From assembly GCF_040802235.1 (NCBI RefSeq), contig NC_133165.1, forward strand, positions 45,831,629 to 45,895,628: DNA of 64,000 nt. The letters run 5' to 3'. Position 1 is the first letter of the stretch, and the number at the start of each line of letters is the position of its first letter. The translations under genes were made by a program, and so were the position numbers. The notes beneath the pieces are model-generated. The model ran no database searches. It was not told the origin of the DNA and worked only from the letters and a program-made list of their open reading frames with translations. Positions 49,204 to 60,181 of this stretch are shown here, piece after piece. This stretch comes from Manis javanica. Its lineage: Eukaryota; Chordata; Mammalia; Pholidota; Manidae.

Positions 49204-49221
49204 AAAAAAAAAAAAAAAAAA

Positions 49222-49238
49222 AAAAAGGTCTTGAAGTG
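49222..49238. repeat. Target-site duplication of L1-B, right copy
   Basis: Exact 17-bp match to 40714-40730. Confidence 0.93.
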
Positions 49239-49434
49239 TTTTTATACTTTTCTTATTAGTTTAGGACAGTCCTAGAATAAATTTACCTTCCTGAATCTTT
49301 GAGATTTGAAGCAACCTTTTCTTGTCTAGCATGAACCTATGTTCCATAGAAAGAGTATAAGATCCCAGGAATATGAGAGTATGCTTTAAGGAAAAAGTCA
49401 TATAATCTAATTGAGGGTTTGTGATTTGTCACAG

Positions 49435-51380
49435 GCACCACAATAGCAGTGGGAGTGGCCATTCAGCTTTTAAGCCTGAGGTGACCAATGAAGTCCGTGC
49501 TGCTTTTGTGCCTAAGTAAGTGAGAATCCACCTGGGTGAGATTTCCTATTTGAAAAAAGGTCATTATCAGAGTTATTGTCCTGTAAATTTTCCTCTTTGA
49601 AATCAGAAAGGAACATTTTGAGTAACATGCCACAACAACTATTTTGTCTAATTCCTTTTACTGTTTTTCATTAATATGCATAAAATATGCTTAAGCTAAG
49701 AGGGTTTGTAGATACATTGACTAACAAAGTATGTAACAAAAAGATCACAAGGTTTGTGCAATGGATAAAATGCAACTGTACAAAATTTAAGAAAAATGTT
49801 AGATTTCTGCATTTGAGCTTAATTATACTTGAGGAAGAATTGGCTGGGAGGGAAAGAGGCTGGAAATGTGTGTGAAAAGACTTGGGATAATTTACATTTT
49901 TAATTTGGGTCAGCACTATGACATGGCTGCCAAAAAAGCTTAACATGCTCCAACTCTGGGCTGATGGCAGAACAAAGACTAGGAGGAGGCAGGTCAGTGG
50001 TGGTCCTGAATGCCTTCGTCCTACTGTCCGCGGAGGGCTGCTGGTGGGCTGTGCTGCCCTGCAAGAGGACACAGACACAGACCGAAATTCACTGCGAGAG
50101 AGTGAAGCAACTCAAGATGTCCCGGGGTGGTGGTGGGTGAGGGGGTTCTATAGGTACATAAGCACTAGCCCAGAGGAGAAAAACCTCAGGGGCCTAAGGA
50201 AATGAGGGATGGAAGGATAATGGTCTGCAAAAAACTGAAGGACTATCATGGGAAAGAAGAACAATTGGCCTGGTTTGGCTCCAGATAGGATCCATAGGTG
50301 AAGTAGGTGAAAGAGGAAGTATGTTTGCATCCAGTGTAGGAATAAACTGGTCTGTGGTTGACATTCATCAGCCAGGAGATAGCGAGCCATCTGCTCTGTC
50401 ACAAAGGTTGGATGACTATTCCACAGGACAGGTGTTTAGGGAATTTCTGTTTCAGTTTGAATCTTAGAAAAAGTGGTTGGTTCCTCCTAATTTTTTAACA
50501 GCTTTATTGAGGTATAATTGATATAAATAAACTGTGCCTCTTTAAAGTGTACAATTTGATAAATTTTGACATATATCCTTATCAGAATAATTGTCCTATA
50601 AATTTTCCTCTTTGAAATAGAAAGGAACATTTTGAGTAACTTGCCACAATAACTATTTTGTCTAAATTTCACACCCATGAAACCATCACCACAGTCAAGA
50701 TAATGAACATCACCATCACTGCCAAAAGTTTCCCCATGCCCCTTGGTGAAGCCTTCAAACCTCCCTCTCACTCTGCCCCTGTTGCCTGGCATCCACTGAT
50801 CCCCATTCTGTCACTATAGATTTGATTTGTGTGCATTTCCTAGAGTACATATAAGTAGAATCATACATTTAATTTTTAAAATACTTAGCTTTCCTTCTCT
50901 GACTTTGTGAGATATATTTAGCTGAATTAACAGTAAAATTAAGAACCTTATCATTTTTCATTATGTTAGAACGATTTCGTGACCATGGGATGAAGCCTTA
51001 AAACAATGTTGTTACAGAGAAGACAAGTAGTGATTCTACAACATCTTACTATGCTGATGGACAGTGACTGTAATGGGGCTTGTGGAGGGGACTTGGTGAA
51101 AGGGGGACCCTAGTTAAACATAATGTTCTTCATGTAATTGTAGATTAATGATAACAAAAAAAACAAAACAAAAAAAACCAGTGTTGTTGCCTTTCAGTAG
51201 CACTTCTGTGTTTTTCCCTTTTCTTTCTCTTTTAGGCCTGGGCCTCTGAAGAATGGCCTCAATTTCCAGAGCTCAGATGGCCACTTAAATAAGAGATCCC
51301 ACAGCTACACATGTGGCATCCCTGTGTCCAGCCACAATGCCATTACCAGTTCCTACAGTTCCACTGGAGGGATCTCTCAG
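49435..51380 (+). CDS. POM121: POM121-like nucleoporin, two internal exons
   Basis: Exon A (49435-49515) follows TTTGTCACAG and ends CCTAA^GTAAGT. Exon B (51236-51380) follows a pyrimidine-rich TTTTAG and ends CTCTCAG^GTACAT. The phases agree and no stop occurs. Exon A reads HHNSSGSGHSAFKPEVTNEV and AAFVPK; exon B reads PGPLKNGLNFQSSDGHLNKR and SSHNAITSSYSSTGGISQ. These match the disordered region of POM121 (pore membrane protein of 121 kDa) just before its FG-repeat half, although exon B is a few residues shorter than I recall. Neither the membrane-anchor exon nor the FG exons are in the window. Open frames and good splice sites suggest a live gene or a young duplicate. Confidence 0.75.
49562..49651 (+). 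repeat. ~90-bp dispersed duplication, copy 1
   Basis: Sequence including 'attttcctctttgaaat' and 'ggaacattttgagtaac' recurs at about 50578-50665 inside an old L1 fragment, with several substitutions between the copies. Confidence 0.85.
50497..50880 (-). repeat. Old L1 3' fragment with embedded duplicate
   Basis: Starts 'aacagctttattgaggtata' and includes 'catcaccacagtcaagataat', typical of old L1M 3' ends in reverse orientation. The normal sequence is interrupted at about 50578-50665 by a copy of 49562-49651. Confidence 0.75.
51015..51180 (+). mobile_element. Short 5'-truncated L1 3' end
   Basis: About 165 bp of L1 3'UTR with 'gtagattaatgataac' and an A-rich tail. Imperfect flanking repeats (aatgttgttac and agtgttgttgc) suggest a target-site duplication. 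It sits just before the POM121-like exon B. Confidence 0.85.
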
Positions 51381-53905
51381 GTACATGCACCTGGTGGTGT
51401 GGAAGAAGTGGATTCTTTGCATCTATTAGTTGATTATGCAGTGTTTACTAGCCTCCTGTCAGATGCTGAGATCACCTCTAAGGTAACAGCAGTTACCAAC
51501 CCTTGAATGATTGCTATAAACCAGTGGAACAAACTAGAAAGCCCAGAATGCCTATGTGGAAACCTGATATAAGACAGAGCCATTATTATAGATAAATGGA
51601 CAAAGGATGAATAATTCAAAAAATGATACTAATTTGATTAAAAAGGTAGATTGAGTCTGGATTGCATTGGGTCATAAATTCATCCTATAGGCACTGGGAA
51701 TTTAATGAAAGTTTTTAAAATAAGTGGTTATAATTCTTTTTAGAAAGGATGTAGTGTATACTGGAGAACAGATCAAGTTTTGCTACCAGAATGACTTGGG
51801 TTCAAATCTTGGCTTTGGCACTTAGTAGCTATAGACTCTTGGGCAGGCAAATGATGTAACTCTCTTTTTCTCATCTCTAAAGGATTGTTGTAAAGATTGA
51901 AGGTAATGTTTGAAAAGCACCCATTACAGTGCCTATCAGTAAGTGGGCATCTGATATATAGGAGCTTGAAAAAAATAACACATGTGTGGAGGAGGTTTTT
52001 GAGAGGAGAAAGAATTTGACATAAGTTTTTATCCATACAGAAGGCTCTTAGAGTAATACAAATGACATGCTAATGATAAATGACAAATATAGAAGATGAA
52101 GGCCCCAGCCAGGAAGTTATGGCAATGCAGAGGATAATAGTACAAAGTCTTTATTCTGCACTAGGCCCTCTGCTGAGCACTGTACATACATTTCCTCAAT
52201 CAGTGATCACAACAGACCTATGAGATACATAGTCATTGCTCCTTCCTACAATTTTACGTCAAATGGTATACACACACAAAAGGAAGGAAAAATATAATAA
52301 TGAACCTCCATGTAGCTCCGGCAGTTTACAGTGTTTTGTCAGTCCTGATCCATCAACACCCCCACCCCAAACTGGTTTTCCTCTTGTGTTTTAAAGTACA
52401 AACATGCTGTTTCACCTGTAGGTACTTCAGTGTATTTTTAAAACTTTTTGAACATTAATAACCACAATACCTCTATTCTTCTGAATAATAATGACTTCTT
52501 GTTAGTTATTATCACTCCAATTTCCCCTTATTATCCTGTCTTATTATAGTTACTTTGAATCAGGGACCAAAAATCAACACATTGCATTTGGTTCACATGT
52601 CTCTTAGATTCTTTTTTTTTTTTTGAGCATTAAAGATATGCAATTAACATATGTAACAGAAAATCTGAAGGTAAGATTGTACACTTATGGAAATAATAAT
52701 TTTGACCTACTTCATAAGATAGTTGTGAGGTAGTACATGTAAAGTGTTCAAGAGTTTACATTGTCCATAGTAAACATTCAAGAAGTGCCACCTATTACTA
52801 TTATTTTAAATAAGTACAGTCATTTAATTTCAGGGGACTTAATTCACACTCAGAGAGCTTCAGACTTAACATTATACAATGCTGTGTATGCTGGTCTAAC
52901 AAGCAAGCAGGGTAAAAATAATCTTAAACTTTTTAATAGGTCATTTTATATTTTTTAGATGTACCCTTTTTGGCTTATAATCTAATTATAATGCTTTGAA
53001 ATTAAGCATGTTTTCACATAGTGTAACCTCAGTCTTGAGCAGTAGTTATGTTTAAATTATTATAGAGTACTTTTATATCACAACAAAATTACATTGTCCT
53101 CATAGGATTGAAATTCAGTCATAGAGAAAATGAAGGACTTATAATTGTAAAGTATCTTCAGTTTAATCAATAGTGTAATGTACATATCATTTTATTAAAA
53201 AGGTTATTCATTGAAAATCATGAGGTATTTATTGTATAGGTGCCTTTAAACTTGGGTTTTACATATAGGTTTTGTTTTTTCTTATTCTAGAAATGCTCAT
53301 TAGTTTATCTTAATTTGAATTACTGCTTATTCTAACATGTTGCCTGTAACATTACCCTTACGAGTTGAAATGTGCTTTTCATGGGGCATGAAGAAAAATT
53401 CAGCAGGTAATTGAATGAAAACAGGTCAGGTCGGGTTTCTAAATGTTTGTCACTTGTAGTAATTTAGACTTAACTATTTTTTTTTCTTTCCTTACGTGTT
53501 TTATTGTATACTAAAGCAAGTTTTGATGGTTAACTTAATTTACACTGTTACTTGCTGAGTGTATTATTAGCAATGCGGCTAGTGTTCTTAAACTGTTCAA
53601 TGGCTTACTTAAAGGGTTGCAATGATGTGAAAGGAAGACAGACACACCATAAAAGGCATGGAATTGGGTTCTGATAATGACTGAGCTTCGGTACTTTTCT
53701 ACTTTGTTGTATATAGTAATTGTTGGAATGTTAAGATAACTTGTGCTTTTTTAAGTACCTGTTTGTACAGGAAATGTTTTCCTAAAGTACAGTTCAGAAA
53801 CATTAATTATTCCTAGAGATTGTGTTGGAAGTTGCTAATATCTGCTATATGGAAACCTACCTTTCAAAATAAATATTGGTATTGTTGTAATTTGAAATCA
53901 GGCAT
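51381..53905. other. Intronic-looking AT-rich DNA
   Basis: Follows the POM121-like exon B. No further exon with the expected Ser/Pro-rich content was found, so the next exon, if any, lies beyond this stretch. Confidence 0.5.
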
Positions 53906-54551
53906 TAAAGTACTGTGAAGAAAAGATGGGGGCGTGAGAGGAGAGACAGAGACTTCATCCTAAAACCATATACAATTAGAAAATATAGTTGGTGCAACTA
54001 ATCCTGAGAGAGCAACAGGAAAGAGGATGGTGCCAGACTGCATACACTTGGAAAAAAGAACAGATATCACAGAACAGGGTAACATACCAAAGCTGTGGCC
54101 TGGTGGGACCCAAGCCCTTCCTCTGCCCCAGTTCACCAGTGGGAGGAAGAGAATGGAGCAGGGAAGGAGTGGAAGGTGTGGGACTGCTGAATACCTAGCT
54201 CCGGAGATCTGCTCTGGGAGCACAAACCTACATTTCTTGGTGCTTTCATGATAGTCACGTGATTACGGGGTTGGAAAGCTGGGACAGGCGGAGTTCCTGG
54301 GGAGATTGGGATTCTGGCCACTTGTGGGAAGCATGGATCCATATCCCGCTGCTCTGAGACAAAAGCTTATATCTGTGTGCTCAGCCCACTGGTTCAGGCA
54401 GTGGAAACAGGCATAGCAGCCAGGAAACAGGGAACAGCTCTTTCCTCCCCCCAAGCACCAATACCATTCCCCTGAGACCCCCAACATTGCTTCAGGGGCT
54501 GAGCAGCTCCAGAGTAGAGCTTCTGGACACTAGAGGGCGCCATATACAAAT

Positions 54552-55401
54552 ATGAAATGCCAAAGGAACCTGGTCCAGAGTAAAATTAATATAACGCCAG
54601 AGAAAGACTTAAATGACATGGACTTTATGACTCTTCCTGAAAGGGAGTTCAAAATAAAAATCATCAACATCCTAATGGAGGTACGGAAAGATATCCAAGA
54701 ACTCAGGAATGAATTCAGGTCAGAGATCCAATCACTGAAGAGCACGATGGAGGGTATTAAAAGCAGATTGGACACGGTGGAGGAGATGATAAATGAAATA
54801 GAAACTAGAGAAGAGGAATACAAAGAAGCTGGGGCACAGAGAGAAAAAAGGATCTCTAAGAATGAAAGAATATTGAGAGAACTGTGTGACCAATCCAAAC
54901 GGAACAATATTCGCATTATAGGGATACCAGAAGAAAAAGAAGAGAGAGAAAGGGATAGAAAGTGTCTTTGAGGAGGTAGTTGCTGAAAACTTCCCCAATC
55001 TAGGGAAGGAGATAGTCTCTCAGGCCATGGAGATCCACAGATCTCCCAACACAAGGGACCCAAGGAAGACAACATCAAGACATATAGTAATAAAACTGGC
55101 AAAGATCAAGGATAAGGACAGACTATTAAAAGCAGCCAGAGAGAGAAATAAGATCACATACAAAGGAAAGCCCATCAGGCCAACATCAGACTTTTCAGCA
55201 GAAACCTTACAGGCCAGAAGGGAGTGGCATGATGTATTTAATGTCATGAAGCAGAAGGGCATGGAACCAAGATTACTTTATCCAGCAAGATTATCATTTA
55301 AATTCGAAGGAGGGATTAAACAATTTCCAGATAAGCAAAAGCTGAGGGAATTTACCTCCCACAAACCATCTCTACAGTGTATTTTGGAGGGACTGCTATA
55401 G
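54552..55401 (+). pseudogene. L1-F ORF1, frameshifted
   Basis: Reads MKCQRNLVQSKINITPEKD through the coiled coil to RIIGIPEEKEERERDRKCL, where the frame is lost near 54960. The carboxy-terminal half (55027-55401, ARREWHDVFNVMKQKG) follows in another frame. Non-functional. Confidence 0.88.
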
Positions 55402-55875
55402 ATGGAAGTGTTCCTAACGTCGAATAGCTGTCACTAGAGGTAATAAAACCACAGTAAAGAAAGTAGAACAGCTAATTACTAAGCAAATGAAAAATTAGAT
55501 TAAGTATCTCCAAAGTCAATCAAGGGATAGACAAAAAGTACAGAATTTGATACCTAATATACAAAGAATGGAGGAGAAACAGTAAAGAACCTTTATATTG
55601 TGTTTGTAATAGCATATTAAGTGAGCTAAGTTAGACTCTTAGATAGTAAGGAAATTAACCTTGAACCTTTGGTAACCATGAATCTAAAGCCTGCAATGGC
55701 AATAAGTACATACCTATCGATAATCACCCTCAATGTAAATGGACTGAATGCACCAATCAAAAGACATAGAGTCACTGAATGGATTAAAAAACAAGATCCA
55801 TCTATATGCTGCCTACAAGAGACTCACTTTAAACCCAAAGACATACACAGACTAAAAGTGAAGGGATGGAAAAAG

Positions 55876-55934
55876 ATATTTCATGCAACTAACAGAAAAA
55901 AGCAGGAGTTGCAGTACTTGTATCAGACAAAACA
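55876..55934. repeat. 59-bp direct repeat flanking the provirus, left
   Basis: L1-derived 59 bases starting atatttcatgcaactaacag and ending agacaaaaca. Identical to 60566-60624. It is far longer than the 4-6 bp a retroviral integrase makes. Confidence 0.95.
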
Positions 55935-56303
55935 CTATGTCCCTTCCCCCACGTCTGAACGCAGCATGGGAAAGCACAAGCTTGAGAGCAACCGGTGCAG
56001 TCCTTGGAAGTTATCTGCTCACAAAAACATATCTTGTCCTTGAAGATGAGCCAAGACTCCTCGCTCTGAAAATAGGGAGACCTTGAGGATGTGTGAAAAC
56101 ACCTCCCCGCCAGCGCCACCTAAGGTCCAATTATCTCCTGACCCACCCCTTACTTGCTACTTGTATAAATTGAGCCTGTAAACAATAAACTTTGCCAGCT
56201 TGATCAGACATCCTGTCTTGCTGGTCATTCTTTGTGTCCCTTGCTTGTCTCATTTCTGCAGGTGTCTCTGGCACACTCCACGTTCGTCCCGCGGGCCGGG
56301 ACA
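55935..56303 (+). repeat. 5' LTR, first 15 bases missing
   Basis: Starts at CTATGTCCC, whereas the 3' LTR has TGTTGGGAGCCGGGG ahead of this. It contains the TATA-like 'tgtataaattg', AATAAA within 'aaacaataaac', and ends GGGACA. The two differences from the 3' LTR are in 'ggtgtctctgg' against 'ggcgtcactgg'. Confidence 0.92.
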
Positions 56304-56305
56304 AC

Positions 56306-56323
56306 TGGCGCCCAACGTGGGGC
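56306..56323 (+). promoter_or_regulatory. Primer-binding site, tRNA-Lys type
   Basis: TGGCGCCCAACGTGGGGC two bases after the LTR. It is complementary to the 3' end of the tRNA-Lys species used by betaretroviruses of the type B and D groups. Confidence 0.9.
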
Positions 56324-56826
56324 CCTGGGACTCCTGCTGAAACGTCTGCTCGGAAGCCCTGGCCAGGCATTCTTCTGAGTCATCACACGGGTATTGACCT
56401 GATGTGGACTCTGCGTTGAGGATCACTGCGGATCACCCGTCCGTAATACAGATCCCGGAGAGGTGAGTAGACGCATCACCCAAGCAAGCATCTTAAATAC
56501 CTCTTGTGAGTTCTCACTGATCCCCTCCCTCTAGTTTGCTGCCGCGATTTATTCCTTGTTTTGTCCTCTGGTTGTTCCTCTCTGAAAACCTTGTGCTTAC
56601 TTTGGGCTAATGGTCGTTCACCTCTAGGGCCTGCACAAGGGACTCTGACTACAGAGTCCCTGCCCTAGAGGGTCCGAGCAAGCGGATTATACTTGCCGAC
56701 TGTCCTACGTAAGCAAGGGCTCGCCTGAGCTGATGAGAGTACCTCCAGTAGTTCAGAACATTGGCGTGGTTGCGGCTGCATTAGTATAATTCCAAGTTAC
56801 ATAGAGTTGAAATCCCAGCCGTCCTA

Positions 56827-57366
56827 ATGGGCAACTCACTGAACTCCCACGAGGTATTTCTTAGCGGACTCAAGGAGTCCCTCAGGACATGAGGAGTAAG
56901 GGTTAAAAGAAAAGATCTTAGACAATTTTTTTCCTTTATTCATGAGACCTGCCCCTGGTTTCCCCTCGAAGGCACTATCAATCATAAATGTTGGAAAAGA
57001 GTTGGTGATGCCCTCCAAGACTTTTATCAGACCTTTGGCCCTGAAAAAGACCCTGTTTCAGCATTTTCTTACTGGAACCTTATTCACGACATACTTGAGG
57101 TTCATTCTCAAGATCCTGACATTAAAGATATAATTAAAACAGGAGAAATAGCCCTTAAAGAAAACTCCCGACCACCACCTTATCATTTCCCTGTCATTGA
57201 CCAAGTGTTCCTTGCCTCATCAACTCTCTCCCGAGAGCGTCTGCATATGACAAATGACCTCTCAGTCCTCAGGCACACGGTCAAAAACAGAAAAGAGCAG
57301 ATTCAACTCCTGCAGGCCGTCTGTGATTTAGATCAAGAGCTCTCCAAATTGATTCACAGAACTTAA
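56827..57366 (+). pseudogene. gag matrix-like remnant with early stop
   Basis: A frame of 179 codons with one in-frame TGA at 56890-56892 (codon 22). The rest resembles the amino-terminal matrix domain of betaretroviral Gag, with an initial Met-Gly that would be a myristoylation site and a conserved CPWFP motif. Sequence after the TAA at 57364 still shows scattered gag-like codons with many stops. No capsid major homology region was found. Confidence 0.75.
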
Positions 57367-57369
57367 CAT

Positions 57370-59280
57370 CCCAAAACCTCCTCAGCAGCCCCAGGGAAGC
57401 CAAACAAGCTTATGACTCAGATCAGGGCTCTGGTAGTGAAAAGTCACACAGTCCCTGCATTTATCAGACAGGCAGGGGCCTCTTGAGGAAAGACAATAGC
57501 TCAGGCAGAAAAACTAGGAAAACTAACTGAGAGCAATTCGATCCCTAAACTCTAAAAAGAAGTATCTTATCTTCTGCACACAAACCTGGTCCCAGTACAA
57601 ACTCTGATTAGAGAGGCTTGGCCCCTGAAAGAAGTATGCAATATAATGTTATGCAGCTAAATATATTTTGCCACAAGGGAAGAGGATAGTCAAGAGTTCC
57701 ATGAACTGCTACAATGTAGAGCTAGTTTTCTGAATTCTTTTAGTGAACATCTATTCTATTTATTAAGTTCATCACTGTCTTTGAGAATTGAGAAGTCTTA
57801 AACTAAACTCCCTGAGATAGAAGAAATTTATCTTCTGCAATACAGCCTGGCTTTAAATGACTGGAGTTAGAATTGTACTTGCATTTCATTTCCAGCCCCC
57901 TAGACACACATGGTCCCTATCAGTTCAGAGCCTTCATCGGCCCTGTTAGTCTGGGGCTGTCTAAACCTTAACCCAGTTATGTAAACTGCTTACCTGTAGA
58001 GTGTATTCTTGAAAACTGAAGTACTTTTCATCAAATAAACTAAGAAGAAAGAAGACCATTGAGTATTAGAAACTCAAATCTTTATGTCAGTTTGTCTGTG
58101 TATATGTATTTGTATGAAGAGTGTCACTAACTAGTCATTATGTCTCAGTCTGTATGTTCGTGTGTCTAAGTGTGTAAAAAAAATATATATTTTCTACCTC
58201 CGGAGGGTATTAATAAAATTGATTTAAAAACATGCGCTTGTGAAAATTGGGCATTCTAAAACTTCCAGAAAATCTAATTAAAAAATATTATGCATTAATG
58301 CTAATTTAAGCTTAACTGAAATGGACATGTCTTTATAGTTATTAGCTGCCAAAGTTTACTTAAAGTCATTTAAGTTGATGTTACCTGTTAAATATTCCAA
58401 GAAAATACTTAAAGAAAGGCTTGACTTTGATGTGTGGTGAAAGTTTTATAAGTAATTTAGCATAGTTGCTAAAAATAAGTAAACAAGTGTAGCAAATAAA
58501 CCTTTTAATAATAATAATACTGTATTAATCTATAACAATGTATATATCATATATCTGCAAACAGCCTGAGAATTTTTGTGGTAACCAAAATTCTTAAAGT
58601 TTGCCAAGTTATTTAAGAAAATAAGATCTTAATATTAAAAAGACTAAGCTAAGTGTTGTTAACAACTATGTAACCTTCTGCATTCACTTTTAAACTTTCT
58701 TATTATCATTCCAGTTAAATAATAAGTGTTATTTAATAACTATAATTCTATTTAGGCAAGTGCCTTAAAAACTTTTGACAACTTCCCAAGACCAAATTTA
58801 AAAAGTATTTTTACCTCTCGATTAACTCTGATGTTTTCCAGAGGGCCCCTGGAACATATCAGTAGAATTTCTTCTCTTCATCAAGAAAATATTTGACTAA
58901 TTTGGCTTATTTACCCGATATATATTTACCTGGAAAGCACTGTCAAAAGGAATAATACTAAACTTTATTATTGAATCTTTCATGTTACATAAACATCACT
59001 CTTCCCCCTAAAGTGCTTAGTCTTGATTCCCAATTAAATTTACCTGTTACTGTAAATGTGTATGTATTAATTGTACTCATGTGCCCTCTTATTATAATTC
59101 TTCAATCAATGTAAAGGTCTTCTGGATATAGACTTCCAAATAGTTGGGTATTTTTGCGTAATAACAAAAGATATCAAGCCCTTTCTCCACACTATCGAGG
59201 TGTTTGTGGTGTGGGACGCATTCTTCCTGCTCTAATAGGCCGCCTGCATATAAGCGCTAGAGACTTCTCCGAGTTCTGCC
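57370..59280. other. Proviral interior, largely unassigned, AT-rich
   Basis: Decayed gag-like sequence to about 57860, then roughly 1.3 kb of very AT-rich DNA with no long frame. No reverse transcriptase, RNase H or integrase motif is visible. It could be a deletion-joined remainder or a captured non-viral insert. Confidence 0.5.
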
Positions 59281-59289
59281 ATCTGACTG

Positions 59290-59986
59290 ATGAAAACTTG
59301 AAACTTTGAGATCCTGTCGCTGTTGCAGTTGCAGCTGCATTCCTCCTGCCAGTTCCTAGACTTGTCATTGGAATGCAGAAAGAGATATCTAAGCTGGCCT
59401 GTGCATATAGCAAAACAACAAATTTGACTGCTTCTGTATTATCTGAACTCAACCAAAAACAGAGAATTGCGAGCTGCAGTGCTTCAGAATCGCGCTGCTG
59501 TGGACTGTCTGATGTTAAAAGAGCATGTAAGATGTGATCAGTTTCCAAGAATGTGCTGTTTCAATTTCTCAAACTACTCAAAATCAATTAGATGATATCC
59601 ATCATATTGTCAATAAGTTTTTACAAATGCCTAAGCTATTTAACTAGTTTTTTAGTTTCATTAGATATAACTAGTAATTGTAAGTCTGCCTTTGTTATGT
59701 ATCTAATTTCCTATTGTTAATGTGTATATGCAATTTAACTAGCAGTTTGTTAAAACCTATATATATATTCAAATTATGTCTGTCTTTCGACATGTTCAAA
59801 GAACCCCTGAATAGTGTCTGGCACGCTGTCACACCTCTCTTAACCCTAAGCATTTTATGTCTTCTATTGCTGTTACTAGGGCCTTGTGTCCTTTGCAGCA
59901 TGTGGAAACTCATCCAACAAGCCTTAAGAGACCTGCATTATTTGAAATTGCAGACGGCTCCCCCACTTGTAAATCATAAGATCTAA
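59290..59986 (+). pseudogene. env transmembrane-subunit remnant of the provirus
   Basis: Sequence homologous to the env remnants in the L1-A and L1-B tails: ectodomain helix, a CX6CC-type cysteine motif and a membrane anchor. It is broken by a frameshift near 59460 and later stops. Downstream, a frame at 59714-59986 holds a second hydrophobic stretch (residues about 40-58) and a tail. Not functional as envelope. Confidence 0.72.
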
Positions 59987-60000
59987 AGTCAAGTATGGTA

Positions 60001-60130
60001 GCCAGTGACGGGTAAGATATGGTTGAATAGTAAATACCAACCTAAGACAGGGAGTGGTCGACAGAGGACTATGCCCCCATGACGGGTAAGGATTTACTTC
60101 AACCGTACAACCTAAGACAGGCACATACCT
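60001..60130 (+). promoter_or_regulatory. Two-copy constitutive transport element (CTE)
   Basis: Two motif pairs, 60007-60051 and 60081-60123, each with GACGGGTAAG followed by AACCTAAGACAGG. They lie between env and the 3' LTR, exactly where type D retroviruses carry the CTE that recruits NXF1/TAP for export of unspliced RNA. Two loops are the classical number. Confidence 0.85.
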
Positions 60131-60167
60131 TGACCCAGTCTGAGTTAGGCTGGTTATTTTATTAAAG

Positions 60168-60181
60168 AAAAAAGGGGGAGA
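60168..60181 (+). promoter_or_regulatory. Polypurine tract
   Basis: An uninterrupted purine run (AAAAAAGGGGGAGA) immediately before the 3' LTR TG, the plus-strand primer site. Confidence 0.88.

Larger units (their letters stand above)
40731..49221 (+). mobile_element. L1-B: full-length L1 with 3' transduced retroviral tail
   Basis: Order: 5'UTR with monomers (40731-42140), broken ORF1 (42141-43024), nearly full ORF2 (43193-46846), 3'UTR, first A-rich tail (about 47367-47403), 1.8 kb retroviral segment (47404-49203), second poly(A) (49204-49226, overlapping the TSD). The 17-bp TSD differs from that of L1-A, so the two are independent insertions from one lineage rather than copies made by segmental duplication. 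Its damage is the mirror of L1-A: ORF1 shifted, ORF2 almost whole. Confidence 0.94.

Noticed and set aside
10327-49221. L1-A and L1-B as an inverted segmental duplication
   Set aside because: Each has its own TSD, their flanks are unrelated, and their indels differ. Independent retrotransposition explains them better.
40731-49221. L1-B as a currently active element
   Set aside because: ORF1 is frameshifted twice over and ORF2 lacks its end and has Arg beside the catalytic Asp.
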